Source of the DNA: Microbacterium sp. ABRD28
Lineage (GTDB): Bacteria; Actinomycetota; Actinomycetes; Actinomycetales; Microbacteriaceae
DNA length: 64,000 bases
NCBI RefSeq assembly: GCF_003850245.1
Contig: NZ_CP031015.1
Location: 682,001-746,000 of the forward strand
Direction of reading: 5' to 3'
How positions within the stretch are numbered: position 1 is the first letter of the stretch; the number at the start of each line of letters is the position of its first letter. Shown in pieces: positions 16,592-23,342 of the stretch. The notes below the pieces were generated by a model, which saw only the letters and a list, made by a program, of their open reading frames with translations, was not told the DNA's origin and ran no database searches. The translations under genes and the position numbers were made by a program.

Positions 16592-17557
16592 ATGGCGCGA
16601 CTGGTGCGGGTGCGTCCCGGTGACGATCCCGGCTATCGCCGGGTGCGCTCGGGATCGAGCTTCCGCTATGTCGACGTCCACGGGTCATCCGCTCCTGAAG
16701 AGGATCGCGAGCGCATCCACCAGCTGGTGATCCCGCCCGCCTGGCAGGATGTCTGGATCTCCAGCGAGCCGATGGGCCACATCCAGGCGGTCGGGGTCGA
16801 CGAGGCCGGGAGGCGCCAGTACCTCTACCACCCGAAGTGGCGGGAGCGCCGCGACCGGGGCAAGTTCGCACGCGCCCTCACCCTCGCCGAGGCACTCCCT
16901 CGCGCGAGGGCGAAGGCGACCACGGCCCTGCGGCGCGACGATCTCAGCCGCGAGAAGGTGCTGGCGGTGTCATTCCGGCTGCTCGACGAGGGCGCGCCGC
17001 GGATCGGCTCGGCCCGCTATCTCGAGCGTCACGGCAGTCGGGGCCTCACGACGCTCCAGCGCCGCGACGCGTCGGTGGAGGACTCCGTCATCACCCTGTC
17101 GTTTCCCGCCAAGAGCGGGCAGCGCGCACTCATCCGCATCGAGGACGACGAGCTCGCCGCGGTCATCGAAGAGCTCAGCGCCGGCCGCCCGCGGTCTGCG
17201 CTGCTGTCGTATCAGCGTGGCCGGCGGCGCGTGCCGTTGACCCCCGCCGATGTGAACAACCACGTCCGCGCTCTGACGGGGGGCCGCTTCACTGCCAAAG
17301 ACTTCCGCACCCTGCGCGGCACGATCATGGCGGCCGAGGCGCTCGCCCGCATCGGCACCGTCGACACGGCGCGCGACCGCAAGCGCGCCGAGAAGCTCGC
17401 TGTGCGCGCCACCGCCGAGGCCCTCGGCAACACCCCCGCGGTCGCGCGCAGCAGCTACATCGACCCGAAGGTGTTCGCCCGCTATGACCGCGGGCGACTG
17501 CTCGACCTGACCATTTCGCCCGAGTCGGCGATCCGTCAGCTGCTCACCGGCCGCTGA
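16592..17557 (+). CDS. DNA topoisomerase IB (poxvirus-like)
   Basis: A 321-residue type IB topoisomerase that relaxes supercoils through a 3'-phosphotyrosine intermediate. It contains YLYHPKWRERRDRGKF, the catalytic-core segments FTAKDFRTLRGT and NTPAVARSSYIDPKVF (Tyr of SSYID is the expected nucleophile), and the family length. ATG 16592 is preferred because GGAGGGG lies six bases before it. A TTG at 16565, overlapping the previous stop by 4 bp, would add nine residues. It is co-transcribed with the Rho_N gene. Confidence 0.92.
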   Translation: MARLVRVRPGDDPGYRRVRSGSSFRYVDVHGSSAPEEDRERIHQLVIPPAWQDVWISSEPMGHIQAVGVDEAGRRQYLYHPKWRERRDRGKFARALTLAEALPRARAKATTALRRDDLSREKVLAVSFRLLDEGAPRIGSARYLERHGSRGLTTLQRRDASVEDSVITLSFPAKSGQRALIRIEDDELAAVIEELSAGRPRSALLSYQRGRRRVPLTPADVNNHVRALTGGRFTAKDFRTLRGTIMAAEALARIGTVDTARDRKRAEKLAVRATAEALGNTPAVARSSYIDPKVFARYDRGRLLDLTISPESAIRQLLTGR

Positions 17558-17603
17558 CCCGGCCGCCCCCGTCGCACCGGCGGGCGGCGAGTACTGTGGC
17601 CGG

Positions 17604-18044
17604 GTGTCCGTCCGACCGCGCATCCGCCCCGATGTGCTCCTCGCCGTCATGGCCGGCGGGGCGATCGGTGCGGGTCTGCGGGCGCTGCTCCTCCTGCCTG
17701 TCGCCGGCGGAGGTCGCACCGAGGTCGTTGCCGTCACCCTCGTCGAGAACGTCGTCGGATCGTTGATGCTCGGCATCGTCGTCGCGATCCTCGGCGATCG
17801 CCGGCCGCGGCTGCGGGCCTTCGCCGGCACCGGCGTGCTGGGTGGATTCACGACGTACAGCACGTTCGCCGTCCAGACGGCGCAGCTGACCGTGCCTCCG
17901 GCAGTGGATGCTGCGGCGACCGCGGTCCTTCTCGCGGTGGCCTCGCTGCTGCTCGGCCTCCTCGCCGCGCTCGGCGGTCTCGCCATCGGCCGTCGGATCA
18001 CCGGCGCGCGGCCGGGCTCCGACGCCCCGCGGGAGGCCGAGTGA
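17604..18044 (+). CDS. crcB: Fluoride ion channel subunit (Fluc/CrcB), first copy
   Basis: A 146-residue protein with four hydrophobic helices. It has VENVVGSLMLG in helix 2 and GVLGGFTTYSTFAVQT, the Fluc central box. Fluc channels are antiparallel dimers that expel fluoride. Gram-positive bacteria often use two different subunits encoded side by side, as here. In the Phe box this copy has Tyr then Phe (TTYSTF). GTG 17604 is the start. No fluoride riboswitch-like sequence is visible in the 46 bp upstream. Confidence 0.88.
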   Translation: MSVRPRIRPDVLLAVMAGGAIGAGLRALLLLPVAGGGRTEVVAVTLVENVVGSLMLGIVVAILGDRRPRLRAFAGTGVLGGFTTYSTFAVQTAQLTVPPAVDAAATAVLLAVASLLLGLLAALGGLAIGRRITGARPGSDAPREAE

Positions 18045-18063
18045 ACGAGTCCCGGGGCACGCC

Positions 18064-18450
18064 GTGAACGCCGTCGATCCGCTCGCCTTCCTGCTGCTCC
18101 TCGTCGCCGGTGCCCTCGGCGCGGGCGCCCGCTACGTCATCGACACCCTCGTGCAGCGCGCATGGATGCGGGCGTTTCCGCTCGGCATCCTCCTGGTCAA
18201 CCTGACCGGGTCATTCCTCCTCGGCCTCCTCACCGGATCCGCGCTGGCGCTCGGCGACACCCTCGTCACGGTGATCGGGGTCGGCTTCCTCGGGGCGTAC
18301 ACGACCTTCAGCACCGTGTCTGTCGAGACGGTGCTCTTCGCGGAGCGGGGCCGATGGCGCCTCGCCCTCGGCAACGTGGTCGGCACACTGCTCGCCGGTG
18401 TCGCCGCGGCGGGTCTGGGCCTTCTCCTCGGCACGGTTCTCACAGCCTGA
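18064..18450 (+). CDS. crcB: Fluoride ion channel subunit (Fluc/CrcB), second copy
   Basis: A 128-residue four-helix protein with GAGARYVIDTLV near the start, ILLVNLTGSFLLGLLTG in helix 2 and GFLGAYTTFSTVSVET. These match CrcB closely. Its Phe box reads TTFSTV, so the second phenylalanine is replaced by Val, complementary to the first copy. GTG 18064 begins 19 bp after the first gene ends. The pair likely forms a heterodimeric channel. Confidence 0.9.
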   Translation: MNAVDPLAFLLLLVAGALGAGARYVIDTLVQRAWMRAFPLGILLVNLTGSFLLGLLTGSALALGDTLVTVIGVGFLGAYTTFSTVSVETVLFAERGRWRLALGNVVGTLLAGVAAAGLGLLLGTVLTA

Positions 18451-18481
18451 CGTCCTCACGCGGATGAGATACTGAGGCGGC

Positions 18482-18499
18482 CGATACACTCCCGTATCG
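18482..18499. promoter_or_regulatory. Inverted repeat upstream of RND transporter gene
   Basis: CGATAC (18482-18487) and GTATCG (18494-18499) form a perfect six-base dyad with a six-base centre, about 80 bp before the RND gene. GATAC also occurs at 18468-18472. The site is a candidate repressor operator; no regulator gene is adjacent. Confidence 0.4.
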
Positions 18500-18581
18500 A
18501 CGCGCCGGCGGCTCCGCCACAGCAGCAGCACAGCATGGAGCGCCGGGTCGCGGCATCCGGTGTCCCTGCAGAAAGCAGCTC

Positions 18582-21500
18582 ATGTCGAACCTCGCCGTCC
18601 TGAGCCTGAAGAACCGCGCGCTCATCGCCCTCATCACGATCGTGGCGGCGCTGTTCGGCGGCATCGCGTTGAACAGCCTCAAGCAGGAGCTCATCCCCTC
18701 GATCGAGTTCCCGACGCTGATCATCGTCTCGACGTATCCCGGCGCATCGCCGGAGGTGGTCAACACCGATGTGTCGACCCCGATCGAGACGGCGATCCAG
18801 GCGGTACCGGGCCTGGAGTCCACCACCGCGACGAGCACCACCAACGCCTCGGTGGTGCAGGCGTCCTTCACCTACGGCACCGACCTCGCCACCGCCGAAC
18901 AGAAGATCAACCAGGCGATCAACCGCATCGAGAGCCAGCTCCCCGACGGCCTCGACCCGAATGTGCTCAGTGCCAGCATCGACGACTTCCCCGTCATCCA
19001 GCTCGCGGTCACCGGGTACGACGACGAGGAGACCATCCAGTCGCAGCTCGAGGCGAGTGTGGTTCCCGACCTCGAAGACGTCGAGGGCGTCAACACCGCC
19101 CAGATCGTCGGCGGCACCGGGCAGCGCATCACGATCACGCCCGACCAGGCCGCGCTCGCCGCGGCGGGGTTCAGCCAGCAGGCGATCCGCGACGCGCTCG
19201 ACCAGAACGGTGTGCTCTTCCCGGGCGGTGAGATCACCGAGAACGACGAGACCCTCACGGTGCAGACCGGTGTGAAGCTCGGCTCGGTCGACGACATCGC
19301 CGCGCTCCCGCTCGTGCCGACCGACGCCGCGCAGTTCGGTGCGGAGACGGTCACGATCGGCGACGTCGCGACGGTGGAGCAGGCCGAGGACCCGGTGACG
19401 AGCATCTCTCGGGTGGACGGTGAGCCGGCGCTGACGATCGCCGTCACGAAGCTCCCCGCAGCCAACACGGTCGAGGTGTCGCAGGGTGTGCTCGCCGCCC
19501 TCCCCGGACTCGAAGACGCCATCGGCGGCGCGGAGTTCACCGTCGTCTTCGATCAGGCGCCCTATATCCAGAAATCGATCGAGACCCTCGCCGTGGAGGG
19601 CACCCTCGGCCTCGTCTTCGCCGTCCTCGTCATCCTGGTCTTCCTGTTGTCGGTCCGCGCGACGCTCGTCACGGCGATCTCGATCCCCACGAGCGTCCTG
19701 CTCACCTTCATCGGTCTGCAGGGGTTCGGCTACTCGCTGAACATCCTGACCCTCGGCGCGCTCACGATCGCGATCGGTCGTGTCGTCGACGACTCGATCG
19801 TCGTCATCGAGAACATCAAGCGGCACTACGTCGGTGATGCCGACAAGAAGACCGCGATCCTCCTCGGTGTCCGCGAGGTCTCGACAGCGATCACCGCGTC
19901 GACGATCACGACCGTGGCGGTGTTCCTCCCCATCGCCTTCGTCGGCGATGTCACCGGCGAACTCTTCCGCCCGTTCGCCCTGACGACCACCATCGCGCTG
20001 CTGGCGTCGCTGTTCGTGGCCCTCACCATCGTGCCGGTGCTGGCGTACTGGTTCCTCCGGCCGGGCAAGCCGATCCTCGACGACAACGGCCGCGCCATCG
20101 ACCCCGAAGACCCGGCGGCACCCCCGAGCCGGCTGCAGAAGGCGTACCTGCCGATCCTGCGCTGGACGCTCCGCCACTCGTGGGCGACCCTTCTCGTCGC
20201 CGTGCTGGTGCTCGGCGGCACCGTCGCGGCGATCCCGTTCATGAAGACGAACTTCCTCGGCGATTCGGGGCAGAACACCTTCACGATGACCCAGAGCATC
20301 GGGCCCGCCCCGAGCCTCGAGGCCGAGAGCGCCGCGGCCGAGGAGGTCGAGGCGATCCTCACCGACATCGAGGGCATCCAGACCGTGCAGGTCTCGATCG
20401 GCTCGAGCGGATCACCCCTGCAAGACGCCTTCGCCGGCGGCGGCACCGGCATCACGTACTCCATCACCACCGCTGACGACGTCGACCAGGTCGCCCTGCG
20501 CGAAGAGGTGCAGGAGCGCGTGTCCGAGCTGGACGATGCCGGCGACATCACCGTCTCGGCCGCCCAGGGCGGCTTCGGCTCGACCGACATCGAGATCGAC
20601 GTCACCGCACCCGATTCGCCGACCCTGCAGGAGGCGACCGACGCCGTGGTCGCGGGGCTCGACGGCCGGGAGGGGATCGGTCAGGTCTCGAACAACCTCT
20701 CCTCGTCACTGCCGTTCATCGCCGTCACGGTCGACCGCGACGCCGCTGCGGGGCTCGGCCTCTCGGAGGTCGCGGTCGGGGGCATCGTGTCGGCCGCCAT
20801 GCAGCCGCAGTCTGTGGGCACGGTCGAGATCGACGGGACGTCGCTCACGGTCTACCTGACCGCCGCCGACACCCCGCTGACCATCGACGAGCTCCGGCAG
20901 CTGCAGGTGCCCACCGCCACCGGGCCGATCCCGCTCGAGCAGATCGCCACCGTCGAGGAGTCGGCGGGCCCCGCGTCGATCACGACCGAGGGGGGACAGC
21001 GCACCGCGACGGTGACCGTGACCCCCTCGACCGACGACCTCAACGTCGCCTCGGCGACGGTCACCGAGGCGCTCGCCGACGTCGATCTGCCCACCGGCGC
21101 CGACGCCGAACTCGGCGGCGTCGTCTCCGAGCAGCAGGACGCCTTCACCCAGCTGGGCCTGGCGCTCCTCGCCGCGATCCTCATCGTGTACATCGTCATG
21201 GTTGCGACCTTCAAGTCGCTGCGGCAGCCGCTGGAACTGCTGATCTCGGTGCCGTTCGCCGCGACCGGTGCCATCCTGCTGCTCGTCGTCACCGGCATCC
21301 CGCTGGGCGTGCCGTCACTCATCGGCGTGCTGATGCTCATCGGCATCGTGGTGACCAACGCCATCGTGCTCATCGACCTGGTGAACCAGTACCGCGAGAA
21401 GGGGCTGTCGTCGCACGACGCCACGATCGCGGGCGGGTCGCGCAGGCTCCGGCCGATCCTCATGACCGCGCTCGCGACCATCTTCGCCCTCACCCCGATG

Positions 21501-22163
21501 GCTCTCGGCATCACCGGCAGCGGCGGGTTCATCTCGCAGCCCCTCGCGGTGGTGGTGATCGGCGGGCTGATCTCGTCGACGGTGCTGACGCTCCTCGTCC
21601 TTCCGACGCTCTACAACCTCATCGAGGGAGCGAAGGAGCGACGCGAGGCTCGCCGCCGACTCCGCGACGGCGAGGGTGCACTCGCCCCCGCCGAGGGTGC
21701 ACTCGCTCCGGCCGAGGGTGCACTCGGCGTCGGTTCGGCGGGTCTCACCCGCCGCCAGCTGCGTCAGCAGGCGGGCGTCGCGACCGGCGCGATCGCCGTG
21801 GCCGTGCCCCTGATCGAGGAGGCTCCGGATGTCGAGACGCCGGCGGCGGACGATGAGGATGCCGCCGAGGGCGACGTCGTCCTGGAAGAGACCACGGTGC
21901 CCGACGATCTGCCGATGATCGAGCAGGACCCCGACATCGAGACGCCGATGCCCCCGGAGGAGTCGCTCGAGGAGTCGACGCCTATGGGTGGGTCGGCCGA
22001 CGGCGATTCAGGTGCTGACGGACCGGAACCGGACCACGGCGAGCCGGCTGCTGAGGCCGACGAGGCGGAGTCGACGTCAGAAGGTGCATCGCCGGAAGGT
22101 GCATCGCCCGACGGCGTGTCGCGCGACGAGGAATCCGGCGACGAGGGGCGCGACGCGCGGTGA
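18582..22163 (+). CDS. RND-superfamily efflux transporter with acidic C-terminal tail
   Basis: A 1193-residue protein of the AcrB/HAE type. It begins MSNLAVLSLKNRALIALIT, then has a first periplasmic-type loop (TYPGASPEVV), helix block one (about 335-495, with GRVVDDSIVVIENIKRH as the proton-relay helix), a second external loop, and helix block two (about 860-1020, GVLMLIGIVVTNAIVLIDLV). It probably exports lipids or drugs by proton antiport; no adaptor or outer-membrane partner is nearby, as expected in a monoderm. The last about 170 residues are a soluble acidic tail with EGALAPA and EGASP repeats. The 3' end overlaps the convergent DUF998 frame by 182 bp. Confidence 0.9.
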   Translation: MSNLAVLSLKNRALIALITIVAALFGGIALNSLKQELIPSIEFPTLIIVSTYPGASPEVVNTDVSTPIETAIQAVPGLESTTATSTTNASVVQASFTYGTDLATAEQKINQAINRIESQLPDGLDPNVLSASIDDFPVIQLAVTGYDDEETIQSQLEASVVPDLEDVEGVNTAQIVGGTGQRITITPDQAALAAAGFSQQAIRDALDQNGVLFPGGEITENDETLTVQTGVKLGSVDDIAALPLVPTDAAQFGAETVTIGDVATVEQAEDPVTSISRVDGEPALTIAVTKLPAANTVEVSQGVLAALPGLEDAIGGAEFTVVFDQAPYIQKSIETLAVEGTLGLVFAVLVILVFLLSVRATLVTAISIPTSVLLTFIGLQGFGYSLNILTLGALTIAIGRVVDDSIVVIENIKRHYVGDADKKTAILLGVREVSTAITASTITTVAVFLPIAFVGDVTGELFRPFALTTTIALLASLFVALTIVPVLAYWFLRPGKPILDDNGRAIDPEDPAAPPSRLQKAYLPILRWTLRHSWATLLVAVLVLGGTVAAIPFMKTNFLGDSGQNTFTMTQSIGPAPSLEAESAAAEEVEAILTDIEGIQTVQVSIGSSGSPLQDAFAGGGTGITYSITTADDVDQVALREEVQERVSELDDAGDITVSAAQGGFGSTDIEIDVTAPDSPTLQEATDAVVAGLDGREGIGQVSNNLSSSLPFIAVTVDRDAAAGLGLSEVAVGGIVSAAMQPQSVGTVEIDGTSLTVYLTAADTPLTIDELRQLQVPTATGPIPLEQIATVEESAGPASITTEGGQRTATVTVTPSTDDLNVASATVTEALADVDLPTGADAELGGVVSEQQDAFTQLGLALLAAILIVYIVMVATFKSLRQPLELLISVPFAATGAILLLVVTGIPLGVPSLIGVLMLIGIVVTNAIVLIDLVNQYREKGLSSHDATIAGGSRRLRPILMTALATIFALTPMALGITGSGGFISQPLAVVVIGGLISSTVLTLLVLPTLYNLIEGAKERREARRRLRDGEGALAPAEGALAPAEGALGVGSAGLTRRQLRQQAGVATGAIAVAVPLIEEAPDVETPAADDEDAAEGDVVLEETTVPDDLPMIEQDPDIETPMPPEESLEESTPMGGSADGDSGADGPEPDHGEPAAEADEAESTSEGASPEGASPDGVSRDEESGDEGRDAR
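21671..21733 (+). repeat. 21-bp tandem repeat in RND tail coding region
   Basis: CGAGGGTGCACTCG recurs at 21671, 21692 and 21713, a 21-bp period that encodes EGALAPA units in the cytoplasmic tail. A shorter 15-bp period encoding EGASP lies near 22080-22110. Such in-frame repeats can expand or contract by slippage. Confidence 0.8.
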
Positions 22164-22953
22164 CCGGCGCCGGTCGGCCGAGACGGCGGGCCGCGGCCTG
22201 CGTCGGGACAGCGGTCGCACCGAACGGGGTGATCTCGCGGCGGGGTGTGGCCGCGGCATCCGTCGTCGGGCTGATCTTCGTCGTGACGGCGCCGTGCGCG
22301 CTGACGGGCGCGCGATAGGCGAGCGCCCGCGGAAGCACGCCGAGCCACACGAGCATCAGCGAGAACGCCACGATCTCGAACAGCGCGAGCGTGATGAAGC
22401 CCGCGGTGAGGATCACCATGCCGATCGCGAGGGTCGCGACGCAGAACAGCGTGAACCGGCGGAAGGCGTGGTGGCGTCCGCGGATGCCGAGGCTCGACGC
22501 GACCATCGTGAGGAACGACAGCCCGAGGCCTGACGCGGCGAGGTCGTGGAGGACGACGCTGACGGGGATCGGGATCATCCCGACGACGGTGAGGTGCAGC
22601 CCCGCCGACACGACGGATCCGCGGAAGATCCGACGGGTGCGGCGACCCACCCCCTGCGGGAGGGCGACGGCCAGGAGCACGCCGTACGCGGCGAGGAAGA
22701 ACCCCGAGAAGAGCACCGTGGAGTTGAACAGCTTGCTCGAAACCGTGCTGAACGTGCCGAGCTGCGAGAAGTGAAGGTGCCACCAGTCGGGGTCGGTGGT
22801 CGTGAGGATCGCCAGGAGCACGCCGACCGGCAGGGACGAGATCGCGATGGTGCCGAGGCGGTGGACGCGCGGCAGGGCGACGGGGGATGCCGGGAGCGTG
22901 GCCGCGAGCGCAGCGGGGAAGGGAGCCGTGGCCGGAAGGGTCGCGGTGGTCAT
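21982..22953 (-). CDS. DUF998-type membrane protein
   Basis: A 323-residue frame. Residues about 30-220 contain five to six hydrophobic helices (TIAISSLPVGVLLAIL; VLFSGFFLAAYGVLLAVAL; FCVATLAIGMVILTAGFI) and a D-W-W-H-L-H-F-S-Q-L-G-T-F loop, consistent with the DUF998 family of unknown function. After residue about 235 the sequence becomes Arg/Pro-rich with no helices and lies largely antisense to the acidic RND tail, so the true C-terminus is doubtful. ATG 22953 is chosen; GTG 22962 is equally possible. A short dyad and a long intergenic region lie upstream. Confidence 0.7.
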   Translation of the reverse strand: MTTATLPATAPFPAALAATLPASPVALPRVHRLGTIAISSLPVGVLLAILTTTDPDWWHLHFSQLGTFSTVSSKLFNSTVLFSGFFLAAYGVLLAVALPQGVGRRTRRIFRGSVVSAGLHLTVVGMIPIPVSVVLHDLAASGLGLSFLTMVASSLGIRGRHHAFRRFTLFCVATLAIGMVILTAGFITLALFEIVAFSLMLVWLGVLPRALAYRAPVSAHGAVTTKISPTTDAAATPRREITPFGATAVPTQAAARRLGRPAPVTARRAPRRRIPRRATRRRAMHLPAMHLLTSTPPRRPQQPARRGPVPVRQHLNRRRPTHP

Positions 22954-22994
22954 GCTGCTCACGATCGGTCGGGCGACGACGGCGTACCGATGGC

Positions 22995-23010
22995 CGGTTG
23001 TGCCCAACCG
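22995..23010. promoter_or_regulatory. Inverted repeat upstream of DUF998 gene
   Basis: CGGTTG-TGCC-CAACCG is a perfect six-base dyad located 42 bp before the DUF998 start, within the 389-bp divergent region (22954-23342) between DUF998 and the helicase gene. A second small dyad (CCTCC/GGAGG) follows at about 23013. I see no coding sequence in this region. Confidence 0.35.
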
Positions 23011-23290
23011 CTCCTCCGGGAGGTCGACGCGGGTAAGGAAAGGAGGATCCCCCGGGCCAAGCGGTTCCAGCCCGTTGGTGTGAATGGTAGCGCGTGCACA
23101 TGACAAGCGGACACGCCGTCGGTCGGGGCTCTCACAGGCTGGGACGGTAGGCTGGGGCACGTCGGGCTGAGGACACCGCCAAGTTGTGACGGCTTCTGTG
23201 AGTTCTCACGGCCGATTCCCGCGCCCTCTGCCATCGCGAGCCGGCGCTTCACACCACAGGAATGGCCCCCGGCCGGCGATTGCCCGGGTT

Positions 23291-23330
23291 GCTCGAGCGT
23301 GTTCTCGAGCGCTGTTCTCGTGCGAGCACG
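23291..23330 (+). promoter_or_regulatory. Two hairpins in the leader of the DEAD-box helicase gene
   Basis: GCTCGAG-CGTGTT-CTCGAGC (23291-23310) and CGTGC-GA-GCACG (23319-23330) are successive perfect dyads. The second ends exactly where the ribosome-binding stretch GAAGGA begins, 13 bases before ATG 23343. They could gate translation, for example by temperature or by the helicase itself. Confidence 0.45.
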
Positions 23331-23342
23331 AAGGACCTCATC

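Noticed and set aside
17558..17603. Fluoride riboswitch before crcB
   Set aside because: The 46-bp gap is too short and lacks the conserved motif of that riboswitch.
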